Assembly (NCBI GenBank): GCA_003224085.1
Contig: QHYK01000048.1
Location: 1-64,000, forward strand
Length of the DNA: 64,000 bases
Origin: Acidobacteriota bacterium
GTDB taxonomy: Bacteria; Acidobacteriota; Terriglobia; Acidiferrales; UBA7541
Direction of reading: 5' to 3'
A program made the position numbers and the translations under genes. Of the stretch, positions 1 through 9,000 are shown in pieces; position 1 is the first letter of the stretch; each line of letters opens with the position of its first letter. The notes beneath the pieces are model-generated. The model was not told the DNA's origin. It ran no database searches and was given only the letters and a program-made list of their open reading frames with translations.

Positions 1-171
1 GATGATCGTGAAAATAAGCTCGTGGGGATTGGCCCACGTTATAGGGGAGCGGCGGTAAATGCCCCAAGCATGGGAACTCAGCGTGGAGCTGCTACCTGTA
101 CGTCCGGCCCAGCCGAAATCAGGAGGTTTGGTGCAGAAAAGTTCGAAAATCGTCTGCTAGGGTCGACCTAA
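1..171 (+). pseudogene. open reading frame running in from the left edge; possible C-terminal tail of an IS605-type TnpB/OrfB
   Basis: Frame 1 is open from base 1 to TAA at 169-171 (DDRENKLVGIGPRYRGAAVNAPSMGTQRGAATCTSGPAEIRRFGAEKFENRLLGST). The 'DRE.N' start vaguely resembles the TnpB C-terminus; weak evidence only. Confidence 0.25.
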
Positions 172-648
172 CCATCTCGCGTATTTCGCGTTGAATAGGT
201 GCAAATTGATTTTTGCTGCCGTCATTCTCCATTGGTGTAACTCCTCCTACTGAATTCCCGAAGCAAGAGTATTGTTACCATTATTATAGTGGGATGCCCA
301 AGGCAGGCCGACGGTCATAAACGAAATAGGAAGGATAGCTCCGAAATCGTCCTCTAGATTGCCTTCGTGCGGAACGTCAGAAAGCACTCAGCCGTATTTT
401 TGTAGGAAAGTAGGTCTCGTACTTCCTGTTTGCCTCGGTCTCGTTGCGCCACTCTTCGTACTGGAACAGCGTGAACCGGGAGTTTCCCGTTGTCATGGCT
501 TCCTCGCCGCATAATTCTGCGATTCGGACAACCTTTAGGGATTTCTTGACATTCAAGGACAAGGTGTATATGAACGGGGCGTTTCAGGGCCTTTCGCGTC
601 TGTAAACCTAACCGGCATCTCAATGCTGAGTCAAAGGAGGTATTCGAG

Positions 649-2577
649 ATGAGAAGGAAACCATTTTGGGTGGTGGTGTGTTTGTTGTTAGCCCTCGGCT
701 TGGCTGATTGCAGTTGGGCACAACAGCCGATGGACAACAAATCTGCCGTCAATCCGCTCGTTCGCGTCTTGCAAGACAAGGGCATCTTAACCGCAGACGA
801 AGTTGCGCAAATCACCCAAGTGTCCTCTGGTGATGCAGAACGGAGGCTTGCAAAACTGCTCCTCATGAAGGGAATAATCTCCCAGGCCGATTATGATCGG
901 ACCGAAGGCACGCCGAGCGTGATCAAGGCTTCTAGTGCGGGAACGAGCGGTGCGACTCAAATTGCCGCTGTCTACCGCGTGCCCGTCAACAACGCAGCAA
1001 GTCTACTTCCCCCTTCGAACCTAGAACCATCGGCGAATGCACCTTCCAATCAAACGGCCTCGGAAGCCCCGGCCGTGATCCCGGCCCTTACGCCAATCCG
1101 CTTCCTTCCAGTAGGCCCACTCCCTCGAGAGGCGGGCACGGTTGCGTTCAAGATTGGATCAATTCGCGTCACACCTTATGGCTTCTTGAAAGCCACTGCC
1201 GTCCACGACAGCTCTTCGCCTAACGGCGATGATTTCCCGCTTCCGGGATTCATCGCAGCCGATACCGGTCCCGGCGGTGCACCGGAGTTTCACGTGAAGG
1301 CTCGTGCTTCACGCATTGGCACCGACATCGGATGGCTCGATCCATCCTCGAACTTCACCATTACCGGAAAATTCGAGGGCGACTTTGAAGGAAACTTCAG
1401 CCGCGTTGACAATAGGAATATCGGCACCATACGCTCCAGCATGTTCAGCATCCGCTTGGCCTACGCGCGGCTCGATTACAAGTTCAGCGACAACAACAGC
1501 GTCAACCTTCTCTTCGGCCAGGACTGGACGCCCTTTGCCTCCTCCACGCTTCCCAGCATCCTCGAAACCACCGGCACGGAAATCGGTTTCGGTGTTCTGT
1601 GGGAACGGGCACCCCAGATGCGTGCCGGTTGGACTCACGACTTCGGCGGTGGTTTCAAGCTGATGCCCGAAGTCGCCATGGTCTTCCCCGCCTTCGGCGA
1701 CGTGCCCGCAAATGTGCAAACCGCGACCGGCACTCTCGCCGTCACGGGTGTCGCCAACCAGCTCGGCTATGGCGAACGCCAAGGCGCCGATTCGGGCCGC
1801 CCCGAAGTGCAAGGCCGCATTGTCGCTCAGTTTCAACTTGATCATGCCCCGGGTGTAGCTCCCGCCCAGATCATTTTCAGCGGCGAGCAAGCGCGCCGTA
1901 CGGCCGTTGTCCTGAAATCCGCGGTGCCTGCGGCGGCGGCATTCCAGGCTGCCTTCCCGAACGGCGCAACGGTTAGCAGCGATACTGCCGGATGGACTGG
2001 TGAATTCCAGCTTCCTACTCGCTACGCCACATTGATTGGAAAGTACTACGACGGGAGCGACCTGCGATTCTACTTCGGCGGCCAGCTCTTCTCGAACTTC
2101 AACGACACCGCGGGACTTACTGGAACCACGACCGTAGCCTCGGTCGACGGAGCATCCAACGTCGTGTTCGGCACCAACGCGGCCGGTAATGCGGTCGTCG
2201 CTCCTCAGCGTGCAGTGCGCAGCCAGGGCGGTTTCGTAAACCTCGGTTTTCCACTCTCTCGCATATTTAACGCTAACCCGTCCGGTCGCAATGCGGGCTG
2301 GTCGCTCTATTTCACTTATGGTGAAGACTTCGCCAAGGCCCGCGATGTCCGCCGGACGTTGGCCGCCGGAGCCCGCGGTACCCGCTATAGGAGCGCTATG
2401 TACGACGGTACCTTGAACTACAAGCTCAACAACTGGGTGACATTCAGCTTCGAACAGTCACTCTACGAAACCCGTGCCCTGCCAGGCTCGACCGGGGAAC
2501 TCCCTCTTTTCAATGGCATCCCTTCGCGGACCTGGCGCGACCTCCGCAGTGAAGCCGGCCCCATTTTCACCTTCTAA
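649..2577 (+). CDS. putative outer-membrane porin-like beta-barrel protein with signal peptide
   Basis: 642 aa ORF, RBS aaaggagg upstream of ATG, N-terminal signal-like segment, long region rich in alternating aromatic/polar strands (FYFGGQLFSNF, WSLYFTYGEDF) ending in F. Confidence 0.6.
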   Translation: MRRKPFWVVVCLLLALGLADCSWAQQPMDNKSAVNPLVRVLQDKGILTADEVAQITQVSSGDAERRLAKLLLMKGIISQADYDRTEGTPSVIKASSAGTSGATQIAAVYRVPVNNAASLLPPSNLEPSANAPSNQTASEAPAVIPALTPIRFLPVGPLPREAGTVAFKIGSIRVTPYGFLKATAVHDSSSPNGDDFPLPGFIAADTGPGGAPEFHVKARASRIGTDIGWLDPSSNFTITGKFEGDFEGNFSRVDNRNIGTIRSSMFSIRLAYARLDYKFSDNNSVNLLFGQDWTPFASSTLPSILETTGTEIGFGVLWERAPQMRAGWTHDFGGGFKLMPEVAMVFPAFGDVPANVQTATGTLAVTGVANQLGYGERQGADSGRPEVQGRIVAQFQLDHAPGVAPAQIIFSGEQARRTAVVLKSAVPAAAAFQAAFPNGATVSSDTAGWTGEFQLPTRYATLIGKYYDGSDLRFYFGGQLFSNFNDTAGLTGTTTVASVDGASNVVFGTNAAGNAVVAPQRAVRSQGGFVNLGFPLSRIFNANPSGRNAGWSLYFTYGEDFAKARDVRRTLAAGARGTRYRSAMYDGTLNYKLNNWVTFSFEQSLYETRALPGSTGELPLFNGIPSRTWRDLRSEAGPIFTF

Positions 2578-2589
2578 CATCGTCCTTGT

Positions 2590-2626
2590 CACGGGGAGCG
2601 CGCCATTTGCAAACGCGCGCTCCGTG
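2590..2626 (+). terminator. strong GC-rich hairpin downstream of the porin-like gene
   Basis: CACGGGGAGCGCGC-catttgcaaac-GCGCGCTCCGTG inverted repeat 12 bp after the stop codon; no clear T-tract. Confidence 0.4.
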
Positions 2627-2780
2627 AACAAGCGGGTCGGTTCCCCGGTAGGCTCGTTTTCGGAAATCCTAATCGTTTATGAGAAGATGAGTACGACAGG
2701 AGAAAAACTTGCACTGCAACCCATGAATGTGGGGAACCGGTCTTGGCTGAAATCGAGTTTCCCGATGGAAGGAGGCGAGT

Positions 2781-4631
2781 ATGAACACGTTTCCCGCAAT
2801 CCTCGGCGCACTTTGCGTTTACGCGATTGCCTATCGCTACTACAGCGCGTTCATTGCCGCTAAAGTTCTAGCGCTGGACGACCGTAGGACGACTCCCGCA
2901 CACACTTTTGAAGATGGGCACAATTATGTTCCGTCGCCGAAGCTTGTCTTGTTCGGGCATCACTTTGCAGCGATTGCCGGAGCCGGGCCTCTTGTGGGGC
3001 CGACACTTGCCGCACAATTCGGTTTTGCTCCCGGATTCCTGTGGATCTTGATTGGCGCCGTGCTGGCTGGCTGCGTCCACGATTTCATGGTCTTGGTGGC
3101 CTCCTTCCGGCATGGTGGGCGCTCATTGGCAGAGATAGCCCGGACGGAAATCGGCCGGTTCGCCGGCCTAGTGGCCATGCTTGCGGTTCTGTTCATTTTG
3201 CTAGTGACGCTGGCAGGGCTTGGAATCGTGGTGGTCAACGCGCTTGCGAACAGTCCTTGGGGTGTGTTCACCATCGCAATGACGATTCCGATCGGTATTT
3301 TCATGGGCCTGTACATGTTCAAGAGCACACCAGGACAAATCAAGGTTGCCGTTCCGAGCGCAATTGGTGTGCTGCTCCTGATCGCCGCCGTAGTTGGAGG
3401 GCGCTGGATCGCTATGACGCCGTTTGCTGCGCACCTTACATTCAGCCCTCACCAAATCACCATGCTGATGGCGATATACGGGTTTGTCGCCTCGGTTCTG
3501 CCTGTATGGTTCCTGCTGGAGCCGCGCGATTACCTCTCAACTTACGTTAAGCTCGGCACGATCGCGATTCTCGTTGTTGGCGTGATCGTCGTGCATCCAG
3601 ACATCAAATTCCCGGCCGTGACGCAGTTCATCCACGGCGGCGGACCGATCATCAAGGGCAAACTCTTCCCGTTCCTGTTCGTAACGATTGCCTGCGGAGC
3701 GATTTCGGGCTTCCATTCGCTTGTGGGTTCAGGCACAACACCGAAGATGCTCGATAAAGAGACGGATGCCCGCTTCATCGGCTATGGAGCGATGGTGGCA
3801 GAATCCCTGGTCGCGGTGCTGTCGCTGGTCGCCGCTTGCTCGCTTTTTCCTGGAGACTACTTCGCGATTAATGTTCCACCGGACATTTTTGCAAAACTGG
3901 GGATGCATAGCGTAAACCTCAACATGTTCTCAGCCGAGGTGGGCGAGAATCTTGCCGGCCGTACAGGCGGCGCAGTTTCCCTGGCCGTGGGCATGGCGCA
4001 GATTTTTCGTGGGCTGCCGGGAATGGCCCGGCTGATGGGCTACTGGTATCACTACGCCATCATGTTTGAGGCCCTGTTCATCCTCACGACGATTGACACC
4101 GGCACTCGCGTGGCCCGCTACGTCTTGCAAGAACTCTTGGGGAAGGTTCACACGCCCTTTGCCAATGCGAAGTGGCTCCCTGGAAATTTGGTCACGACGA
4201 CACTTGTGGTGGTTGGCTGGGGCTATCTCATCTATACGGGTAGTATTTCCACGCTCTGGCCGCTTTTCGGTACCGGGAACCAGTTACTTGCAACGATCGC
4301 TCTGGCTGTGAGCACCACGTTTCTGATCAACATGGGAAAAGCAAAATATGCTTGGATCACAGCGCTGCCGATGCTGTTTGTCGGCGTGACTACGCTCACG
4401 GCAGGCGTGCTGTCCATTGAAAACATCTTCTGGCCGCTAACCAAGGTGCCTGGCAAAGTGTTCACTGGGTACCTCGATTCAGTCTTAATGGCGACGTTCG
4501 TCGTGGGCGTGATTCTGGTCTTGATCGATGCCGCTCGTCGCTGCTGGATGACGTTGCACGGCGCTCCGATTCCCAAGCAGGCCTTCGGTCCGCCCGTGGT
4601 GGACGGCCAGATTCGCATGGGCTGCTGCTAA
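2781..4631 (+). CDS. cstA: carbon starvation protein CstA family transporter
   Basis: 616 aa multi-TM protein with CstA-like blocks ([38 protein letters not shown]); RBS ggaggcg upstream. Confidence 0.93.
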   Translation: MNTFPAILGALCVYAIAYRYYSAFIAAKVLALDDRRTTPAHTFEDGHNYVPSPKLVLFGHHFAAIAGAGPLVGPTLAAQFGFAPGFLWILIGAVLAGCVHDFMVLVASFRHGGRSLAEIARTEIGRFAGLVAMLAVLFILLVTLAGLGIVVVNALANSPWGVFTIAMTIPIGIFMGLYMFKSTPGQIKVAVPSAIGVLLLIAAVVGGRWIAMTPFAAHLTFSPHQITMLMAIYGFVASVLPVWFLLEPRDYLSTYVKLGTIAILVVGVIVVHPDIKFPAVTQFIHGGGPIIKGKLFPFLFVTIACGAISGFHSLVGSGTTPKMLDKETDARFIGYGAMVAESLVAVLSLVAACSLFPGDYFAINVPPDIFAKLGMHSVNLNMFSAEVGENLAGRTGGAVSLAVGMAQIFRGLPGMARLMGYWYHYAIMFEALFILTTIDTGTRVARYVLQELLGKVHTPFANAKWLPGNLVTTTLVVVGWGYLIYTGSISTLWPLFGTGNQLLATIALAVSTTFLINMGKAKYAWITALPMLFVGVTTLTAGVLSIENIFWPLTKVPGKVFTGYLDSVLMATFVVGVILVLIDAARRCWMTLHGAPIPKQAFGPPVVDGQIRMGCC

Positions 4632-4733
4632 GTGCGGCCGCTCTCTTTACAACCCTGAGGAATGAAGCTGGCGTAGTCGTTCGGCAGACAATCGGGGAGC
4701 GAAATCTCCTCCCCGAGGCCGGGTCGGAAATAG

Positions 4734-5069
4734 TTACTTCTTTGTGAACATGGACTTGGGGATCATGCAGTGCAAGCCCTCGCGGATATCCACTACCTGC
4801 GAGACGCGGCAATCGCCGACGATCGAAGTGAGTGAATGGGCCTCTTCGCGCGACATCGGCACTGTCTTCTGTTCCGCCAGGAAATTCACAGTTTCACGCA
4901 CGGCAATCTTCCTTGCTTCGTTCAAGTCTTCGTCGAATCCCATGAAAATCCAATGTGTGGAGGTCTCCGCGCGCGGCCAATCGATGTGAAGATCCTTGCG
5001 CACGATGGGTTGGATTTCAATTGCCCTATAGGAACATTCCAGACTTGCAGGAAGGAAAGGAATTACCAA
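4734..5069 (-). pseudogene. C-terminal remnant of an acetamidase/formamidase (FmdA/AmdA) gene
   Basis: Translation WPRAETSTHWIFMGFDEDLNEARKIAVRETVNFLAEQ...LTSIVGDCRVSQVVDIREGLHCMIPKSMF resembles the FmdA/AmdA C-terminus; the N-terminal two thirds are absent and the upstream neighbour is a pseudopilin. Confidence 0.7.
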
Positions 5070-5509
5070 TCGTTGTAAGGCGTGCCATCGAATGGAGACG
5101 TTTTCGGAGAATTGGAGTGTACGTCCACCATTCCGGTGGTGGTTTGATCGGCGCTCAGGACCACGCTGTCGAACTGCGGCACCCAGTCCTTGGCGCCGGT
5201 CATGGGATCCACGGGCACGGAGCGGAGGTAGCCTGCTTGTTGTAGATCATCAATAGATTGCGGCGCGGCCTGTTTGTCCAGCGTGTAATTATCGATGGCG
5301 TCGCGAATGCTTCTAAGATCGGTTTTCAATGCGGCTTCCTTGGAGTGTTGGACGACCTTGTCGTAACGAACCGCGGCGATGCCGATAAGAATCAAGATGA
5401 TGGTCATGACGATCATCAACTCGATGATAGTGAACCCGAGATTGCGCCCTTCACCGCGCCATTTCCGTGGTGAGCGCGCAAGCAATCGGCTAGGCAAGAG
5501 TATCTTCAC
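5063..5509 (-). CDS. type II secretion/type IV pilus-like pseudopilin (GspG-like)
   Basis: Prepilin motif GFTIIELMIVMTIILILIGIA, C-terminal DPMTG.KDW and P.DGTPYNDW typical of GspG. Confidence 0.85.
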   Translation of the reverse strand: MKILLPSRLLARSPRKWRGEGRNLGFTIIELMIVMTIILILIGIAAVRYDKVVQHSKEAALKTDLRSIRDAIDNYTLDKQAAPQSIDDLQQAGYLRSVPVDPMTGAKDWVPQFDSVVLSADQTTTGMVDVHSNSPKTSPFDGTPYNDW

Positions 5510-5527
5510 GTTGATTCTTTCCTCCCC

Positions 5528-6058
5528 TCACCAGTCCGAGTACTTCGTGCCATCCAGCGCCGTGCCGGTGGATTGGGAATACACGTCGAAAACGTTTTTA
5601 CCGCCCCACTCCCTGGAGTCCGGATCGTCCTGCACGGCGCGCAGTCCCCAGTCCGCTTTGCCGGTCATTGGATCGATGGGGATCTTGCGCAAAAAACGAA
5701 TCTTCCTGTCGCTGCTGCCGCTGCTGCCAATACCCCCGGTGTTTGTGCCAAGTGGCACGCCTGTGACCAAGGTCTGGAGATCGGGCGGGTACCCCTCGCT
5801 TCCCATCTCCACTTTAATCTGGTTGTGGTCCGCCGCATCTTTGTAGCGATCTATGGCATCGCGGATTTCGTCCAAGTTGTGGTGCAGCGTGGCTTCTTTT
5901 TCGCGAACCAGGGAGTAACGAGCGATGGGCAGCGCGATGGAGGACAAGATTAGCAAGAGGGAGCAGGTCAGGATGAGCTCGAGAAGAGTCATGCCTGCCT
6001 GCGAGGCGCGCCGGTGACGGCGGTTGCGCAATCGAATTGGAGGTTCGGGCAACATCAC
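5528..6058 (-). CDS. type II secretion pseudopilin (GspG-like), second copy
   Basis: Prepilin motif GMTLLELILTCSLLLILSSIALPIA, DPMTGKADWGLR and DGTKYSDW near the C-terminus. Confidence 0.85.
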   Translation of the reverse strand: MMLPEPPIRLRNRRHRRASQAGMTLLELILTCSLLLILSSIALPIARYSLVREKEATLHHNLDEIRDAIDRYKDAADHNQIKVEMGSEGYPPDLQTLVTGVPLGTNTGGIGSSGSSDRKIRFLRKIPIDPMTGKADWGLRAVQDDPDSREWGGKNVFDVYSQSTGTALDGTKYSDW

Positions 6059-6071
6059 TCTATAAATTCGA

Positions 6072-8339
6072 CTACTTCTGGACTTGCAGAGTTGCTTCGC
6101 TGGCGACCAGCGGAATGAGCTTCTGCTGCGAATCTTTCGCGTTCACCTGCACGATGGACAAAGGCGAAGAGCCGGGCGCGACAGCTTTTACCACGAGCCC
6201 GAGAAGTGTTCCACTGCCGCTTACCCCAGGAGTGCTCGGGGGCCGGGTGGCGGAAATGATGTATTGGCCTTTGTCTTTGATCGGCTGCGAAACGATGGAG
6301 ATTTCCTGCGCACCACCGTTGGAGAGGAAGCCGCCGTGTTGTACTTCTTCGACGCTGATCACCTTGGGGTCGTATTGCAACATCAAAGGAATGGAGAAAA
6401 GGTCGTTCACGTTTTCCACGACCACGCCTAAGGTGGCGGTCTGGCCGGCCTTGAGCGTGAGTGTTTGCGGCTCGAAGCGAATCTTTGCGACGGCATTGGC
6501 GGCTGACGAAGATTGAGTCGCGGCGCCTGGTGCGGGGTTCGACGGCGTCGTGGTCGGATTGGGAGTCGGATTCGCCGGCGGCTGAGTCTGTTCCGGCTGC
6601 GGCGCGCGAAGCTCGCTTTCGCGCTTGGTCTGCACATTGACTTCTGTTCCGGAGAGCATTGGCCGCAAATTGGCTTTTGTCCAGAATGGCATCCGCACAA
6701 TGTGCGGAATCAACACAATGAGCGTCTCGTCTTCCTCGTGGTCCGTTTTAGTGTCGGAGAAAAGGCGCCCGAGGATGGGGAGTTTTGCAAAGCCCGGCCA
6801 ACCGCTTATGCTTTTGGAATCCGTGCGCTCAATCAAGCCTCCAAGGAGATTAACCTCACCCTCCTTCAAACGGATATCGTGCTCGATGGTCTTCGTGCCG
6901 ATCACTGGCTGTTGAATGCCGCCAATGTTCACGGTGTTTAACTCCGAAGAGATCTCAATACGCAATTTCAAGCTGACTTCGCGGTCGGGGTGCACGCGCG
7001 GAGTGACATCTATCTTGACTCCGACGTCCAAGTACGTGAACTGGGTGTTGACCAGCGGGTTGACGAAGCCCGCCCCTCCGGTGGCCCCCACACCGACGCC
7101 CGCTTGAAAACTGCCCGTGGCTACGGGAATGCGCTGGCCGATTATTAGTTTGGCGATCTGCCCATCCACGGAGCGAATTTCAGGATTTTGAATAATTTTT
7201 GTATCTGTGTCCGACAAGAGCATGGTGGCGGTAAAACTTGGCAGCGTAACACTGTAGCTGTTGCCATTCAGGTGGCGGAGCGAGTTGAACGTAATAGGAT
7301 TGCTTGTCGTGGTGCTTCCCGAAGTTGTGCTGCCGTTCGAAATGGCGACCGACGCAGTTTGCCCGGGCGAAATCCCGAGCTCGCGCATGCGGTCCGTGGT
7401 GGTCTGCAGGACTTCCACCTGGACCACGACTTCCGGCTTGGCCTTGTCAATGTCGTCCAGCATCTTTTGGACGAGCAACAACTTGTCTGGGGTATCGCGG
7501 ATGACGATGGCATTTTGCGCGTTCACTTGCTGGATGCGTTTTAAGTCAAACAGTTGCCGCAGCCCGGTCATGATTTCCGTAATGTCCTGCGGCTGCGTGA
7601 CGTTCGAAAGATAAAACGTTTTGACGACTTCTTCGTCGTAGTCGCGGCGCTTCTGGGGCTGGTCGGGAATGACGAAGATCGTGTTTTCCGTAACCGGCTT
7701 GGTGAACGCCTTGCTTTCCAGCGACGTGATCTCCAGCGCCTGCTCCAGGGTGATGTTGTTGAAGTCCACCGTGATGCGCCGCCCCGTAAAGTCCGGGTCA
7801 TACACCATTGTCAGCCCAGCCAATTTGCCAATCGTGTCGAAGACCACCTTCGCATCGTTCGACATCTTCAGGTTGATCGGCGCGCGCGAAAGCGGCTTGA
7901 TCTCCGGCGGCATGGAGGCCAGCGGCTGCTGATTGTGGTCCGTGGGCGGCTCGCTAGTTTGGTTCCGATGCTCCCTTTCCGCGAGCATTTCCGCGGCCCG
8001 GCTCAATTCCTGCTCGGCGATGGAACTCGAAGGGTCTGCGCCGAGCGCTTTTTGGAATTCGATCGCCGCGCCGTCCAGCTCGCCTCTTTTTCGCATCTCC
8101 AGGCCGCGCTTTACATGAAACTCCCCAGCCTCGAAACGCGCCTGATTCAGGCGGATTCGATAGGCAGCGTTGTGGGGTTCTGCTTTGACCGCTTTTTCGT
8201 AATAACTGAGAGCGGCGTCGTAGTCCTGGAGGTCCTCCGCTTTCATGCCTTGGCTATATTCGCCGTGTCCCTTGGGGCATCCTGCGGCGAACAGCCCGAA
8301 ACTTACACATAGCAATAGCGTTCCCGGGGTCTGACGCAT
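6072..8339 (-). CDS. secretin (GspD-like) with N-terminal TPR-like region and C-terminal cohesin-like domain
   Basis: 755 aa: lipoprotein-like N-terminus, TPR-like repeats, STN/N-domain segment, secretin core (VDGQIAKLIIGQRIPV ... LLGGLIERTDSKSISGWPGFAKLPILGRLFS), then a Pro/Thr linker and a cohesin-like beta domain (IRFEPQTLTLKAGQTATLGVVVENVNDLFSIPLMLQYDPKVISVEEV). Confidence 0.88.
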   Translation of the reverse strand: MRQTPGTLLLCVSFGLFAAGCPKGHGEYSQGMKAEDLQDYDAALSYYEKAVKAEPHNAAYRIRLNQARFEAGEFHVKRGLEMRKRGELDGAAIEFQKALGADPSSSIAEQELSRAAEMLAEREHRNQTSEPPTDHNQQPLASMPPEIKPLSRAPINLKMSNDAKVVFDTIGKLAGLTMVYDPDFTGRRITVDFNNITLEQALEITSLESKAFTKPVTENTIFVIPDQPQKRRDYDEEVVKTFYLSNVTQPQDITEIMTGLRQLFDLKRIQQVNAQNAIVIRDTPDKLLLVQKMLDDIDKAKPEVVVQVEVLQTTTDRMRELGISPGQTASVAISNGSTTSGSTTTSNPITFNSLRHLNGNSYSVTLPSFTATMLLSDTDTKIIQNPEIRSVDGQIAKLIIGQRIPVATGSFQAGVGVGATGGAGFVNPLVNTQFTYLDVGVKIDVTPRVHPDREVSLKLRIEISSELNTVNIGGIQQPVIGTKTIEHDIRLKEGEVNLLGGLIERTDSKSISGWPGFAKLPILGRLFSDTKTDHEEDETLIVLIPHIVRMPFWTKANLRPMLSGTEVNVQTKRESELRAPQPEQTQPPANPTPNPTTTPSNPAPGAATQSSSAANAVAKIRFEPQTLTLKAGQTATLGVVVENVNDLFSIPLMLQYDPKVISVEEVQHGGFLSNGGAQEISIVSQPIKDKGQYIISATRPPSTPGVSGSGTLLGLVVKAVAPGSSPLSIVQVNAKDSQQKLIPLVASEATLQVQK

Positions 8340-8495
8340 ACTCTCTCCGCGGCTATGAAAGGATCTTGCCTTTGCAGTCTAACACTCGCTTTAGACGTGC
8401 GGCAAGGAAGCTAAGGTTGACAGTCTTTCATGTAATCAACCGCCATTTCTTGCCGGGAGTGACAACTTTTTTGGCAGCGGCTATGATGGACGGTC

Positions 8496-8993
8496 GTGGC
8501 CAAGCCTGGGAAAAAAACTGTGAAGTCCGCCAAGCCCGGCGAGCAAATCGTAGCTCAAAACCGCGCGGCTTCGTATAACTACCATATTCTCGAGAAACAT
8601 GAGGCCGGCCTAGTTCTCCATGGCACCGAAGTAAAGGCGCTCCGCGAGGGGAAGGCCAATATCCGGGATGCTTACGTGGATTTCCAGCCCAATGGCGCCT
8701 GGCTCGTTAACGCACACATTGCACAGTACTTACCGGGCGGTCCCTGGAATCATGAGCCCCTTGGGTCGCGCAAGCTCCTGCTCCACAAGAGCGAAATCCA
8801 CAAACTTTCTGGCCGCGCCGCGTCTAAAGGTCTAACCGTCATCCCCTTGAGAATCTATTTCCGCAACAGCATCGCGAAAGTGGAGATTGCGCTGGTGCAG
8901 GGCAAGAAGGCCTGGGATCGGCGTCAGGACGAGCGCACCAAGGAAGCGCGCCGGGAAGTGGAAGAATCCATGTATCGCAATCGGAGGCGATAG
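8496..8993 (+). CDS. smpB: SsrA-binding protein SmpB
   Basis: 165 aa; GTG start; ILEKHEAGLVLHGTEVKALREGKANIRDAYV and GKKAWDRRQDERTKEARREVE are SmpB signatures. Confidence 0.97.
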   Translation: MAKPGKKTVKSAKPGEQIVAQNRAASYNYHILEKHEAGLVLHGTEVKALREGKANIRDAYVDFQPNGAWLVNAHIAQYLPGGPWNHEPLGSRKLLLHKSEIHKLSGRAASKGLTVIPLRIYFRNSIAKVEIALVQGKKAWDRRQDERTKEARREVEESMYRNRRR

Positions 8994-9000
8994 AGCAATC

